A stretch of 64,000 nt of DNA from UBA11051 sp964390495 (GTDB lineage: Bacteria > Armatimonadota > Zipacnadia > Zipacnadales > UBA11051), in the NCBI GenBank assembly GCA_964390495.1, contig CAYMIN010000002.1, positions 124,001-188,000 of the forward strand, written 5' to 3'. A program made the translations under genes and the position numbers. This document shows, piece after piece, positions 40,859 to 48,858 of this stretch; position 1 is the first letter of the stretch; each line of letters opens with the position of its first letter. Below the pieces are notes generated by a model that was given only the letters and a program-made list of their open reading frames with translations, was not told the origin of the DNA and searched no databases.

Positions 40859-41941
40859 ATGACTAGTACTGACACTCCGCAGACCATGACCGCAGTGGTT
40901 TTACACGCGCCCAATGATCTCAAGGTTGAGCAAGTGCCGGTGCCGCAGGTACGGCCTGGCGAAGTCTTGCTCAAAGTCGGCGCTTGCGGCATCTGCGGCA
41001 GCGATCTGCGCTATCTGGTGGGGGAGAACCCCTGGGCCAAACATACTCTCGGCTATCAGCATCCCAATCCGCCGGATATGATCCTGGGCCATGAGATCGG
41101 CGGCACGGTGATGACCGGTGGCAACGAGCGGCGGGTTGGGGTGCTCTCGTTCAGGACCTGCGGGGAGTGCCGGTACTGCCGGACGGGCCGGCCCAACTTG
41201 TGCCCGAATACGCAGCATCTCGGCCACGGTGCCGGCTGGGAGGGCCAGAATCCCGGCGGCATGGCCCAATACTGCCCGGTCTGGGAAGATCATCTCTTCG
41301 ATCTGCCTGATGAAATCGGCCTGGACGAGGCGACTTTCCTGGATGGCTTAGGGGTAGCCGTACATGCGGTTGCGCAGACCGCGATTGTGGCCTCAAGCCC
41401 GGTGCTGATATTGGGGGCCGGGCCGATCGGCCTGACTATTGCCCAGGTTGCGGTCGCGCAGGGAGCCGGGCGCGTGGTCGTGACCGACGTCTATGACACG
41501 CCGCTGGAGTGCGCGCGGGAATTAGGGCTGGGGCCGTGTCTTAACGTTGCAGGCGCCGAGCCGGAAGCCGTCGGGGCGGAGCTGAGCAGCGCCGCTGGGG
41601 AGGATGGCTTCATCGCCGCCTTCGATACTACCGGCCAGGCGGCTGTACAGCAGCAGGCGCTGGCGGCGCTGGACCGTGGCGGTACGCTGGTAGCCATGGC
41701 CGGAATAGCCGAGGGGCTTACTCTCGGCCAGAGCAGCCTGGCGGGCGAACGCCGACTGATGACATGCAGCAACAATCTTGTGGAAGACTTTGAGGTTGGC
41801 CTCAGGTTACTGGTCAGCGGCAAAGTCCGGGTCAAGCCGATGATCACCCATACTTACGCCTTGCAGGAGGCCGAGCGGGCCTTCGCGACGGCGCTGAATA
41901 AGCACGAAACCGGGGCCATCAAGGTCATCCTGCTACCGTGA
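40859..41941 (+). CDS. Zinc-dependent medium-chain alcohol dehydrogenase-type oxidoreductase
   Basis: 360 aa from ATG 40859 (GGGAGAAG 8 bases upstream). Catalytic zinc ligands are visible in GACGICGSDLRY and HEIGG; the structural zinc site is the CGECRYCRTGRPNLC cysteine cluster. The NAD(P) motif is GAGPIGL in the Rossmann half. Similar to threonine/sorbitol/galactitol dehydrogenases of this superfamily. The substrate is unclear. Confidence 0.88.
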   Translation: MTSTDTPQTMTAVVLHAPNDLKVEQVPVPQVRPGEVLLKVGACGICGSDLRYLVGENPWAKHTLGYQHPNPPDMILGHEIGGTVMTGGNERRVGVLSFRTCGECRYCRTGRPNLCPNTQHLGHGAGWEGQNPGGMAQYCPVWEDHLFDLPDEIGLDEATFLDGLGVAVHAVAQTAIVASSPVLILGAGPIGLTIAQVAVAQGAGRVVVTDVYDTPLECARELGLGPCLNVAGAEPEAVGAELSSAAGEDGFIAAFDTTGQAAVQQQALAALDRGGTLVAMAGIAEGLTLGQSSLAGERRLMTCSNNLVEDFEVGLRLLVSGKVRVKPMITHTYALQEAERAFATALNKHETGAIKVILLP

Positions 41942-42049
41942 GGGCGGGGTTGCCTTGGCTTGCTCTGCGAGGGGAGAAGCGAGAAGCCCCACGCTGAGCG
42001 CAGGGCAGGTTTACTCTTGCCGCTTGATGGGCGAGAATCCAGCGTCAGA

Positions 42050-42316
42050 CTAGCTGTCAGTGCCGGTGCTGGGCTTGGGGTCGGAGCTAGGCGCCGGCCG
42101 GTCCTTGGCGGCAGCCGCTGACTTCGGGCCGGTGCTGCTGTAGTCATTGACGTGGAAGCCGCTGCCCTTGAAGATGATCACCGGCGGCGAGAAGACTTTG
42201 TGAAGCTTGCCGCGGCAGCCCTTGCGCGGGCAGGTCTTGGGGGGCTCGTCGGCAAGCGACATCTGCACCTCAAGTCGCTGGCCGCACTTGTTGCACTCAA
42301 ATTCGTATATTGGCAT
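42050..42316 (-). CDS. FmdB-family zinc ribbon protein
   Basis: 88 aa. N-terminal MPIYEFECNKCGQRLEVQ is the FmdB/CxxC_CxxC_SSSS motif; zinc ligands Cys8, Cys11, Cys29, Cys34. The C-terminal half is a Ser/Pro/Asp-rich disordered tail. Members are small putative regulatory proteins of unknown action. It has a good promoter on the minus strand, about 60 bases upstream, with a CIRCE element immediately beyond. Confidence 0.88.
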   Translation of the reverse strand: MPIYEFECNKCGQRLEVQMSLADEPPKTCPRKGCRGKLHKVFSPPVIIFKGSGFHVNDYSSTGPKSAAAAKDRPAPSSDPKPSTGTDS

Positions 42317-42374
42317 ATCTATCTAAACCCCTGATAATCGAGCTTTCTGACGCCTTTCACCCAGCCACCAGGCT

Positions 42375-42403
42375 ATTTTAGCGTGCGGGCGGCTATCCGT
42401 CAA
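42375..42403 (-). promoter_or_regulatory. Promoter of fmdB-like gene
   Basis: Minus strand TTGACG (42403-42398), exactly 17 bases, TAAAAT (42380-42375). Confidence 0.72.
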
Positions 42404-42419
42404 GCGCTTAGGGGAATAA

Positions 42420-42446
42420 TTGGCACTCTCTGGGCGGGAGTGCTAA
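42420..42446. promoter_or_regulatory. Orphan CIRCE (HrcA operator)
   Basis: TTGGCACTC-N9-GAGTGCTAA at 42420-42446 differs from the consensus TTAGCACTC-N9-GAGTGCTAA at one base, with the exact nine-base spacer. It lies between the fmdB-like gene (minus) and the coiled-coil zinc ribbon gene (plus), next to a possible plus-strand -10 (AATAAT, 42415-42420) and 17 bases upstream of the fmdB -35. No groES, groEL, dnaK or hrcA is in this window. Confidence 0.75.
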
Positions 42447-42574
42447 CCGCCGAGCGACGCCAATCCAGCCTCGCCGCGGGAAGGTAATGGTGTCAGGCAT
42501 GGCGAATAGCTCTAGCTAGCAGCCGTCCGGACGGTGCGACGCCTCAGTACATCACTGGGGGACGAGGTGAGGAT

Positions 42575-43282
42575 ATGAAACAGCAGCTTGACCTCTTGTT
42601 CGAGCTGCAGCAGCTAGATACCACCATAGACGATGCCAGCGAGCGCCTGGCGGGGCTTGATGACGGCTCGGCCAAGCGCGAGAAACTGAAGCAGGAACGC
42701 GCCGCGTTGGCCGAGCTGGAAGGTGCGCTCAAGCAGACCAATGCGCATCAGTTGGACAAGGAGCTGGAGCTGGAGAGTACTGAAGAGGAGCGCGCGCAGA
42801 AATGGTCGCAGGCCTACGGCGGCAGCGTCTCCGACCCCAAGGAGCTTGCCTCTCTGGAGAAGAAGATCGAGGAGTTAGAGCGCCGCAAGGACAAGCTCGA
42901 AGACACCTTACTGGCCCTTTACGACGATTCCGAACAGCAAGTCGGAGCAATCGAGAAGCGGCGGGAGACCGTGGACCGCCTCGCGGAGGAGTTGGGGGCC
43001 ACTGTAGAGAGCTTCGAGCGCGTCTCGGCCGAGCTTGAGGCCGCCATCGCAGAGGCTCGCCAGCAACGGGAGACCGTCGTTGAGAAGTTGGATGGCAAAT
43101 TGCTCGCGGATTATGAGGACATCAGGGAGAAGAGCGGCGGACTGGCCGTAGTCCCGGTCAACGGGAGGCTCTGCACCGGCTGCCGGGTGAGCATCTCGGT
43201 GATGCTGCTGGAGGAGCTGCAGAAGGGCAATAAGCTAGTCAGATGCGAGAACTGCCGCCGGATTCTGTACTACGGCGAGTAA
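42575..43282 (+). CDS. Coiled-coil C4 zinc ribbon protein (DUF164/zf-RING_7)
   Basis: 235 aa. Residues 1 to about 170 are an antiparallel-looking coiled coil. The C-terminal part carries two CxxC pairs (CTGC and CENC) of the zf-RING_7 ribbon with the ILYYGE end typical of the family. Nucleic acid binding has been suggested for members, but function is not established. The start has GGGGGACGAGG ahead. The CIRCE element is 128 bases upstream, so heat-shock control is possible. Confidence 0.85.
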   Translation: MKQQLDLLFELQQLDTTIDDASERLAGLDDGSAKREKLKQERAALAELEGALKQTNAHQLDKELELESTEEERAQKWSQAYGGSVSDPKELASLEKKIEELERRKDKLEDTLLALYDDSEQQVGAIEKRRETVDRLAEELGATVESFERVSAELEAAIAEARQQRETVVEKLDGKLLADYEDIREKSGGLAVVPVNGRLCTGCRVSISVMLLEELQKGNKLVRCENCRRILYYGE

Positions 43283-43334
43283 CGCAGGGAAGCTGGCTAG
43301 CTGGGATGACTTAGTGGCCGAGGCCGTTCGCTGC

Positions 43335-45341
43335 CTAGCCGAACTGCACCATATACCCACCGAGGATATCCGGGCCGAAGGCTTTCATGGCGATCCAGGA
43401 AATGCCGCCGGCTAGCAGGTCCCCGAAGGCCAACCCCAGGAAGAATGGCATTAGCTGCCGGTAAAGCCGCGCTCCTCCGAGGCGGTGCACCACCACCTTG
43501 ATGACCCACGTCACAAAGAACGACCACCACAGGCAGTAGCCGTAGCTGGCGCAGGTGATGTAGCCGATGGGATGCAACGGCACCCTCAGCCACGCCCAGC
43601 GCATGATCACCAGGGCGAAAGTGACCAGCGCGCCGAGGACCAAAGTCACGGCCTGAGGCGTCAGCGGGCCGCTGGGTAGCTCCACCGCACCCGAACTGCG
43701 GGTCCACTGGGTCACCGCACAGCGGACGTTGTAGCCGCCCATCGTGGTGCCGCCGTAGAGCACGGTCGCTCCGAAGCGATAGTAATCGCTGAGGATGAAG
43801 TAGAAGCTGACCAGGCAGGCCAGCACGAAGGTTATCATGATTACCGGCGGGATGATCCGGGGGTTGATTTCGGCTTCGTGAGCGAGTTTTTCATTCTCCG
43901 CATGGTAGCCGATTTGCGGGCCGAAATAGCCGCGCGCCATCCAGGCAAAGGTACTCAGGACCGCGAACTTGTCGAGATTGCGACCAAGTACCAGGGGCCG
44001 AGTACCGATGACGTACATTATCGAATCCAGCGGGCTGGGCGGCGTGCCCCACATCGTGGGAATACCTGCCTCGGCCCGAATCCGCGAATACACCAGCGGC
44101 ACGCCCATCAGCAGGAAGAAGAAAGCGAACGAGTAGGCCACCGGCACGTGCAGGGCATAGGACCACAACAGCAGACCGGCAAAGCCGCCGACCGTCCCAA
44201 AGACTGCGAAGCGGTGGGCCAGAGGCGCATCGGCATCGTCGTTCGGTTCGCCTTGAGCTGTGCCCGGCCTCGCCAGCGCGTTGCGGACGATTCTGCCGAT
44301 CTCATGCCGGCCGATCCAGAAGATGATGAAGACCATGGCGAAATACCCGCCGGTGACCTGTTCACTTCTAAAGGGGAAGCCGGGGGCGGCGGTGATGCCG
44401 AAGATGTTGGAGAATACGATCAGGGTGGGCTGCATCAAGTAGAAGAACCAGCCGGAGAAGAGGATGTCCAGGGGCACGAAGTAGGCCAGGCCGATCACCT
44501 GGGGCCGGTGGAAGAAGCCTAGATAACTACCGTAGGGAGCCCAGGGATACTCGGTGAAGACCTGGGAGGCCCAGTAGGAGCGGTCCATCATGGCCATTAC
44601 TGCCGGGTTATAGGAGTGCGCCACATTCAGCGCGTGATGGATGAAAACCAGTATCATGGCGATCCACACCATGGGATTGCGGAAGAATGGCGCTCTGCTG
44701 CCCGGGGCTTGCTTCTCGACGATACTCAGGGGGATGAAAAGCAGGGGATAGCGCAGCCGTTCGTTCTCGATCCACTGCTTGCGGAACAGTGTGACCAGGC
44801 ACATGCCGGTGAAGATGAACAGCGCCATGAACAGCGTCCACATCGCCAGCGGGTAGAGCCAAGGACGCCACGGCACCCGACCGTCGTCACTGCCCTCGTA
44901 CATGGTGCGGATGACTTCGCTGTCATGGGGATAAAACCACTGTGGCATAGCCTCGGCCAAGGCGGTGTAGTTGTTATCGGGAGATGCGAAATAGACCGGC
45001 GCAGTCACCCACGGCACCAGCATCTCGAGGACGCCGAAGGTCACCGGCGGAATCGCGATCACGAGCACCATAAAGACAAACAGCAGCTCCTTCTTGGTGA
45101 AGGGGCCGCCCCGCAGACGCCTGGTCAGAGGCACTAGCGCCACCAGCAGCAGCAGACAGAAGATCGCCGGCACCGGCGGCACCGAGAGCAGATAGACCGG
45201 CGCATAGATGATACCCGGGGCTTGGACCAGGCTGGCCTGGTGCATCCAGAATATCGCGGCAACCGACAGCACGATGGCGATGATCACAGCTCGCAGCGTC
45301 AATACCAACACCTGCCCCTTAGCTTGCACGGAGGGGGTCAC
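43335..45341 (-). CDS. Large polytopic membrane protein, tandem copy A (DUF6785-like, OPT-type)
   Basis: 668 aa from a GTG start. About 12-14 membrane helices; N-terminus carries the segment FWMHQASLVQAPGIIYAPVY and C-terminus LGLAFGDLLAGGISW then a YMVQFG end. It is a close paralogue of the gene at 45436-47385, sharing these blocks exactly or nearly so. I associate the pattern with the large, uncharacterised OPT-like membrane proteins common in Planctomycetes and Armatimonadota (DUF6785), with moderate confidence. Transport is likely, but the substrate is unknown. Confidence 0.78.
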   Translation of the reverse strand: MTPSVQAKGQVLVLTLRAVIIAIVLSVAAIFWMHQASLVQAPGIIYAPVYLLSVPPVPAIFCLLLLVALVPLTRRLRGGPFTKKELLFVFMVLVIAIPPVTFGVLEMLVPWVTAPVYFASPDNNYTALAEAMPQWFYPHDSEVIRTMYEGSDDGRVPWRPWLYPLAMWTLFMALFIFTGMCLVTLFRKQWIENERLRYPLLFIPLSIVEKQAPGSRAPFFRNPMVWIAMILVFIHHALNVAHSYNPAVMAMMDRSYWASQVFTEYPWAPYGSYLGFFHRPQVIGLAYFVPLDILFSGWFFYLMQPTLIVFSNIFGITAAPGFPFRSEQVTGGYFAMVFIIFWIGRHEIGRIVRNALARPGTAQGEPNDDADAPLAHRFAVFGTVGGFAGLLLWSYALHVPVAYSFAFFFLLMGVPLVYSRIRAEAGIPTMWGTPPSPLDSIMYVIGTRPLVLGRNLDKFAVLSTFAWMARGYFGPQIGYHAENEKLAHEAEINPRIIPPVIMITFVLACLVSFYFILSDYYRFGATVLYGGTTMGGYNVRCAVTQWTRSSGAVELPSGPLTPQAVTLVLGALVTFALVIMRWAWLRVPLHPIGYITCASYGYCLWWSFFVTWVIKVVVHRLGGARLYRQLMPFFLGLAFGDLLAGGISWIAMKAFGPDILGGYMVQFG

Positions 45342-45435
45342 TCACAACGGCAAGATGGTTCGCTAGAGGGCGTCGGGTAACCTGCCTGAGATACGGTCCA
45401 TTGCAGAGTTGGCTAAGCTGGCTGAGTTGCTGCAG

Positions 45436-47385
45436 CTAGCCGAACTGAACCATGTAACCGGCGAGAATATCCGGCCCGAAGATCCCCATCACAATCCACG
45501 AGATGCCGCCGGCCAGCAAATCGCCGAAGGCTAAGCCCAGAAAGAATGGCATGAGTTGCCGGTATAGACGCGCCCCGCCCAGCCGATGAACCACCAGCTT
45601 AATTCCCCAGGTCGCCATAAATGGGAACCACAGGCAATAGCCGTACCAGACGCAGCTAACGTAGCCGATTGGGTGGAAGGGCACCCGCAACCAGCGCCAG
45701 CGCGCGATCACCATAGCTATAACCAGCAGCGCGCCGCCAACTGCTGCCATCATCTTTTGCGGATGCGGGTCGCCCGGCATCTCAACGGCGCCGGAAGCTG
45801 AGCGCCAGGAGCGCACGGCCACGACGACGTTATAGCCGCCCATGGCCGTGCCGCCGTGAAGCACGGTTGCCCCGTATTTGTAGTAGGCACCCAGAACGAA
45901 ATAGTAGGCGAGCACACATCCGAGCACAAAGCCGACCACCATGACCGCGGACATCACCCGCGGCTTGATGCCGGCTTGGTCGGCGAGTTGGAAGTTCTCC
46001 GCGTGGTAGGCCGACATTGCGCCGAGAAAGCCCCGCGAAACCCAGTCGAATACCCGCAGCACCGCCAGTCCGGCGACATTGCTTCCGGCAACAAGTGAGC
46101 GGCTGCCGGCGAACTCGAACACTGAGTCAAGGTACTGCGGCGCTGGGCCCCACATCGTCGGCACGCCTGCTTCGGCGCGAATCCGGGCGAACACAAAGGC
46201 GCATGCAACAAATATCACAAAGAAGGCGGTCGCATAGCCTAGCGGCACACCCATCGCTCGGCTCCAGGCAATCAGCGCCACCAATCCCCCGACAGCGCCC
46301 AACAGCGCCCAGCGGTAGGGCACAGGCTCATGGGAATCGTCAATCTCGGGGTCGGCGTAAAGGGCCTTGCGGGCGATCCGGGCCAACTGGTGACGACCGG
46401 TCCACAGCAGCACCAGCATCATCGCCACATAGCCGCCGGTGGACTGCGACATGTTGAAGGGAAAGCCCGGGGTGGCGCTCAGGCCGAAGAGATCGGACAA
46501 GAAACGCAGCCCTGACTGCATCACGAAGAAAAACCAGCCGGAAAAGAGAATGTCAACCGGTACGAAGTAGCCCAAACCGATTACCTGCGGGCGGTGAAAG
46601 ACCGTGAGGCCGCGGAATGCCGTCCAGGGATACTCGGTGAAGATGGCCTGCCCGAGATTGTAGCGGTCGGTCAGCGCCATGACCGCCGGGTTGTAGGCGT
46701 GGGCAATATTGAGGATGTGATGCGCGGTCACGATCCCGATGCCCAGCCAGACCAGCGGATTGCGGAAGAACGCGACATGGCTGCCCGGCGCTTCCTTCTC
46801 GACGACGCTGAGGGGGATGAACAGCAACGGGTAGCGCAGCCGCTCGTGCTCCACCCACTGCTTGTGGAAAAGCGCCATCAGGCACAGCAAGCCGACGAAG
46901 GCCACACTCATCCACAGCGTCCACATCGCCAGCGGGTACAGCCACGGCCGCCAGGGCACTGAGCCGTCATCGCTGCCCTCGAACATCGTGCGGATGACCT
47001 CTTCATCATGTGGGTAGAACCACTGCGGCAAGGCCTCGGCCAATTGCCGGTTGTTGTTGTCCGGCGTCGCCAGGTAGGGACCGACAGTGGTCCACGGCAG
47101 CAGTAGCTCGACGATACCGAAGGTCACCGGGGGAACCACGATTACCAGGATCGCATAGACCAGCAGCAACTCTTTTCTGGACAAAGCGCTGCGCAACAGA
47201 CGCGCGCTGAGCGGCATCAAGCCGACCAGCAGCATCAGCGAAAAAAGTGCCGGCACCGGCGGCACTGAGAGCAGATAGACGGGAGCATAGATAATACCGG
47301 GGGCTTGGACGAGGCTGGCCTGGTGCATCCAGAAGACCGACACTACTGAGAGAATCACGGCGATGATGATAACCCGCAGCGTCAC
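45436..47385 (-). CDS. Large polytopic membrane protein, tandem copy B
   Basis: 649 aa from the GTG at 47385. Same family and topology as the downstream gene; the cytosolic loop with PTMWG and the C-terminal AFGDLLAGGISW are shared. Homology to copy A continues upstream of the GTG (SKGQVSGVTLR against AKGQVLVLTLR), yet no ATG, GTG or TTG is found there in frame, so the real start may be a rare codon (ATT/ATA/ATC) or the segment has lost its start. Copy A follows 94 bases downstream. Confidence 0.78.
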   Translation of the reverse strand: MTLRVIIIAVILSVVSVFWMHQASLVQAPGIIYAPVYLLSVPPVPALFSLMLLVGLMPLSARLLRSALSRKELLLVYAILVIVVPPVTFGIVELLLPWTTVGPYLATPDNNNRQLAEALPQWFYPHDEEVIRTMFEGSDDGSVPWRPWLYPLAMWTLWMSVAFVGLLCLMALFHKQWVEHERLRYPLLFIPLSVVEKEAPGSHVAFFRNPLVWLGIGIVTAHHILNIAHAYNPAVMALTDRYNLGQAIFTEYPWTAFRGLTVFHRPQVIGLGYFVPVDILFSGWFFFVMQSGLRFLSDLFGLSATPGFPFNMSQSTGGYVAMMLVLLWTGRHQLARIARKALYADPEIDDSHEPVPYRWALLGAVGGLVALIAWSRAMGVPLGYATAFFVIFVACAFVFARIRAEAGVPTMWGPAPQYLDSVFEFAGSRSLVAGSNVAGLAVLRVFDWVSRGFLGAMSAYHAENFQLADQAGIKPRVMSAVMVVGFVLGCVLAYYFVLGAYYKYGATVLHGGTAMGGYNVVVAVRSWRSASGAVEMPGDPHPQKMMAAVGGALLVIAMVIARWRWLRVPFHPIGYVSCVWYGYCLWFPFMATWGIKLVVHRLGGARLYRQLMPFFLGLAFGDLLAGGISWIVMGIFGPDILAGYMVQFG

Positions 47386-47502
47386 ACCGGATACCTGACC
47401 TTTGCTGATTATGGGCCGAAGCTGTTGCTGGACCGAAATCGTGCGGGCTAGGCGCCTCTCGTGATTGCTCTGAGGCTGTGGGAGCCGCCTGGGGTTAGCG
47501 GA

Positions 47503-48516
47503 CTAGCTCTGCGTGACCCGCAGCCCCTCGCGGTCAATGGTATAGGGGATATGTTCGGCGCCCATTGTTTCCAGAGCCGAGATGACTGACTGCTGGGTGC
47601 CCGGGCTGCAAAAGACGCTGATGCAGCCACCGCCGCCGGCGCCACACACGCGCGCGGCCAAAGCGCCGTTGGCTCTGGCCGTGTCCATCAGTTCCTCGAT
47701 GCAGTCAGTGCTGACCCCGTCGGCTAGGCGCTTGCGGTTCTCCCATTCCTCATTGAGCAGGTCGGCGAAGGCCTCCAGATCGGCACTGATGAAGGCCTCC
47801 CGCATCGCCAGGGCCGTGCGCTTGATCGCCTTCATGCTCTGCACAGCCGTTGCGTCTTGGTCTATGTACATCTTCAGCATGTCCCAGTTGGTCGCTCCCG
47901 AGAAGCGCGCCTCGCCGGTAAAGAACAGCAGCAGCCGCTGCTCCAGTTCGTCCAGCAGTTCGGTGTTGTGGGAGAGGTTCTCGACCCGGTCGCCGCCGAC
48001 CTCGAACCAGATCGCGTTCAGCCCGCCGTAGATAGCCGAGTAGTAGTCCTGCTTGCCGGTGGGAATCCGGATCGTCTGCGCCTCCAAGTCAGCCCCGTAA
48101 CGCACCAGGTCCATGTCCGAGACCTTGGCACCGGCACCATTGAGCGAACGCAGGCCGCCACTGAGCGCGATCAGAAGCGATGAGGAAGCTCCCAACCCCG
48201 AGCCGTGAGGAGCGTCATTGCGCGTATAGATGTCAAGGCCATACTGCGGCTTATAGAACTTGACGATTCGCGCCAGCAGATCGAGCTCGCGCCCCAGTGG
48301 CAGCTCCTCCACGCTCGCCGCCTCCACCGATTCACCGGTGCACTCCGAAATAATGCGCAACTGCTGGTCCTGGCGGGTGTGCAGACGCACGTGGCTTTGG
48401 ACCGATATTGCCAGGTTAATGGTCAGGCCGCCCTCCTCGAACAGATACAGGGGGAAGATGTCGAGGGTGCCTCCGGCAAGGTCTATGCGCGACGGCGCTA
48501 TCGCCTCAATTATCAT
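47503..48516 (-). CDS. GHMP-family kinase (second copy)
   Basis: 337 aa. N-terminal APSRIDLAGGTLDIFPLY, ATP loop PHGSGLGASSS (103-113), GHMP C motif CGAGGGGC. Only distantly like the first GHMP kinase at 12561: it has LAGGTLD instead of FAGGWTD. Probably another sugar 1-kinase; mevalonate-type kinases are less likely given the D-I-F-P stretch. The substrate is unknown. Confidence 0.83.
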   Translation of the reverse strand: MIIEAIAPSRIDLAGGTLDIFPLYLFEEGGLTINLAISVQSHVRLHTRQDQQLRIISECTGESVEAASVEELPLGRELDLLARIVKFYKPQYGLDIYTRNDAPHGSGLGASSSLLIALSGGLRSLNGAGAKVSDMDLVRYGADLEAQTIRIPTGKQDYYSAIYGGLNAIWFEVGGDRVENLSHNTELLDELEQRLLLFFTGEARFSGATNWDMLKMYIDQDATAVQSMKAIKRTALAMREAFISADLEAFADLLNEEWENRKRLADGVSTDCIEELMDTARANGALAARVCGAGGGGCISVFCSPGTQQSVISALETMGAEHIPYTIDREGLRVTQS

Positions 48517-48858
48517 GTTGCCTCCGCTCTCCGCAGCAACCAGGTTGTCTTGAATAGCTCAAACAAGCCAAAAAGCCGGCCTCCACGTCAGACTTCGGAG
48601 CCGAGCTGAAAGCCAGCCTAACCAGTCTTGGGATACCCGTCATCCGCCATTGCTACTGGCGGATTATAGCACGTTTTGCCCCTGATGGGGAAGGCCAAGC
48701 CGCGGCTTCACTTGTTCAACCGCTAGCGTCGCTCGTTGCTGTACGGAGACAATTCTGTTCCATTTTCCTACCGTCGGCAGACAGGGAAATGCTCCGGGGC
48801 TATGGAATACTTTCCCCGTAACCTAATTTAGCCTTATCGGGCCTGGGGAGTATCGCCA
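48517..48858. other. Divergent intergenic region before the ECF transporter gene
   Basis: 342 bases without a supported gene. One clean hairpin, ATCCGCCA...TGGCGGAT (48642-48664). No T-run, and no match to TPP, cobalamin, queuosine or other riboswitch cores that I can recognise, although such elements often precede vitamin-type ECF genes. Confidence 0.4.
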
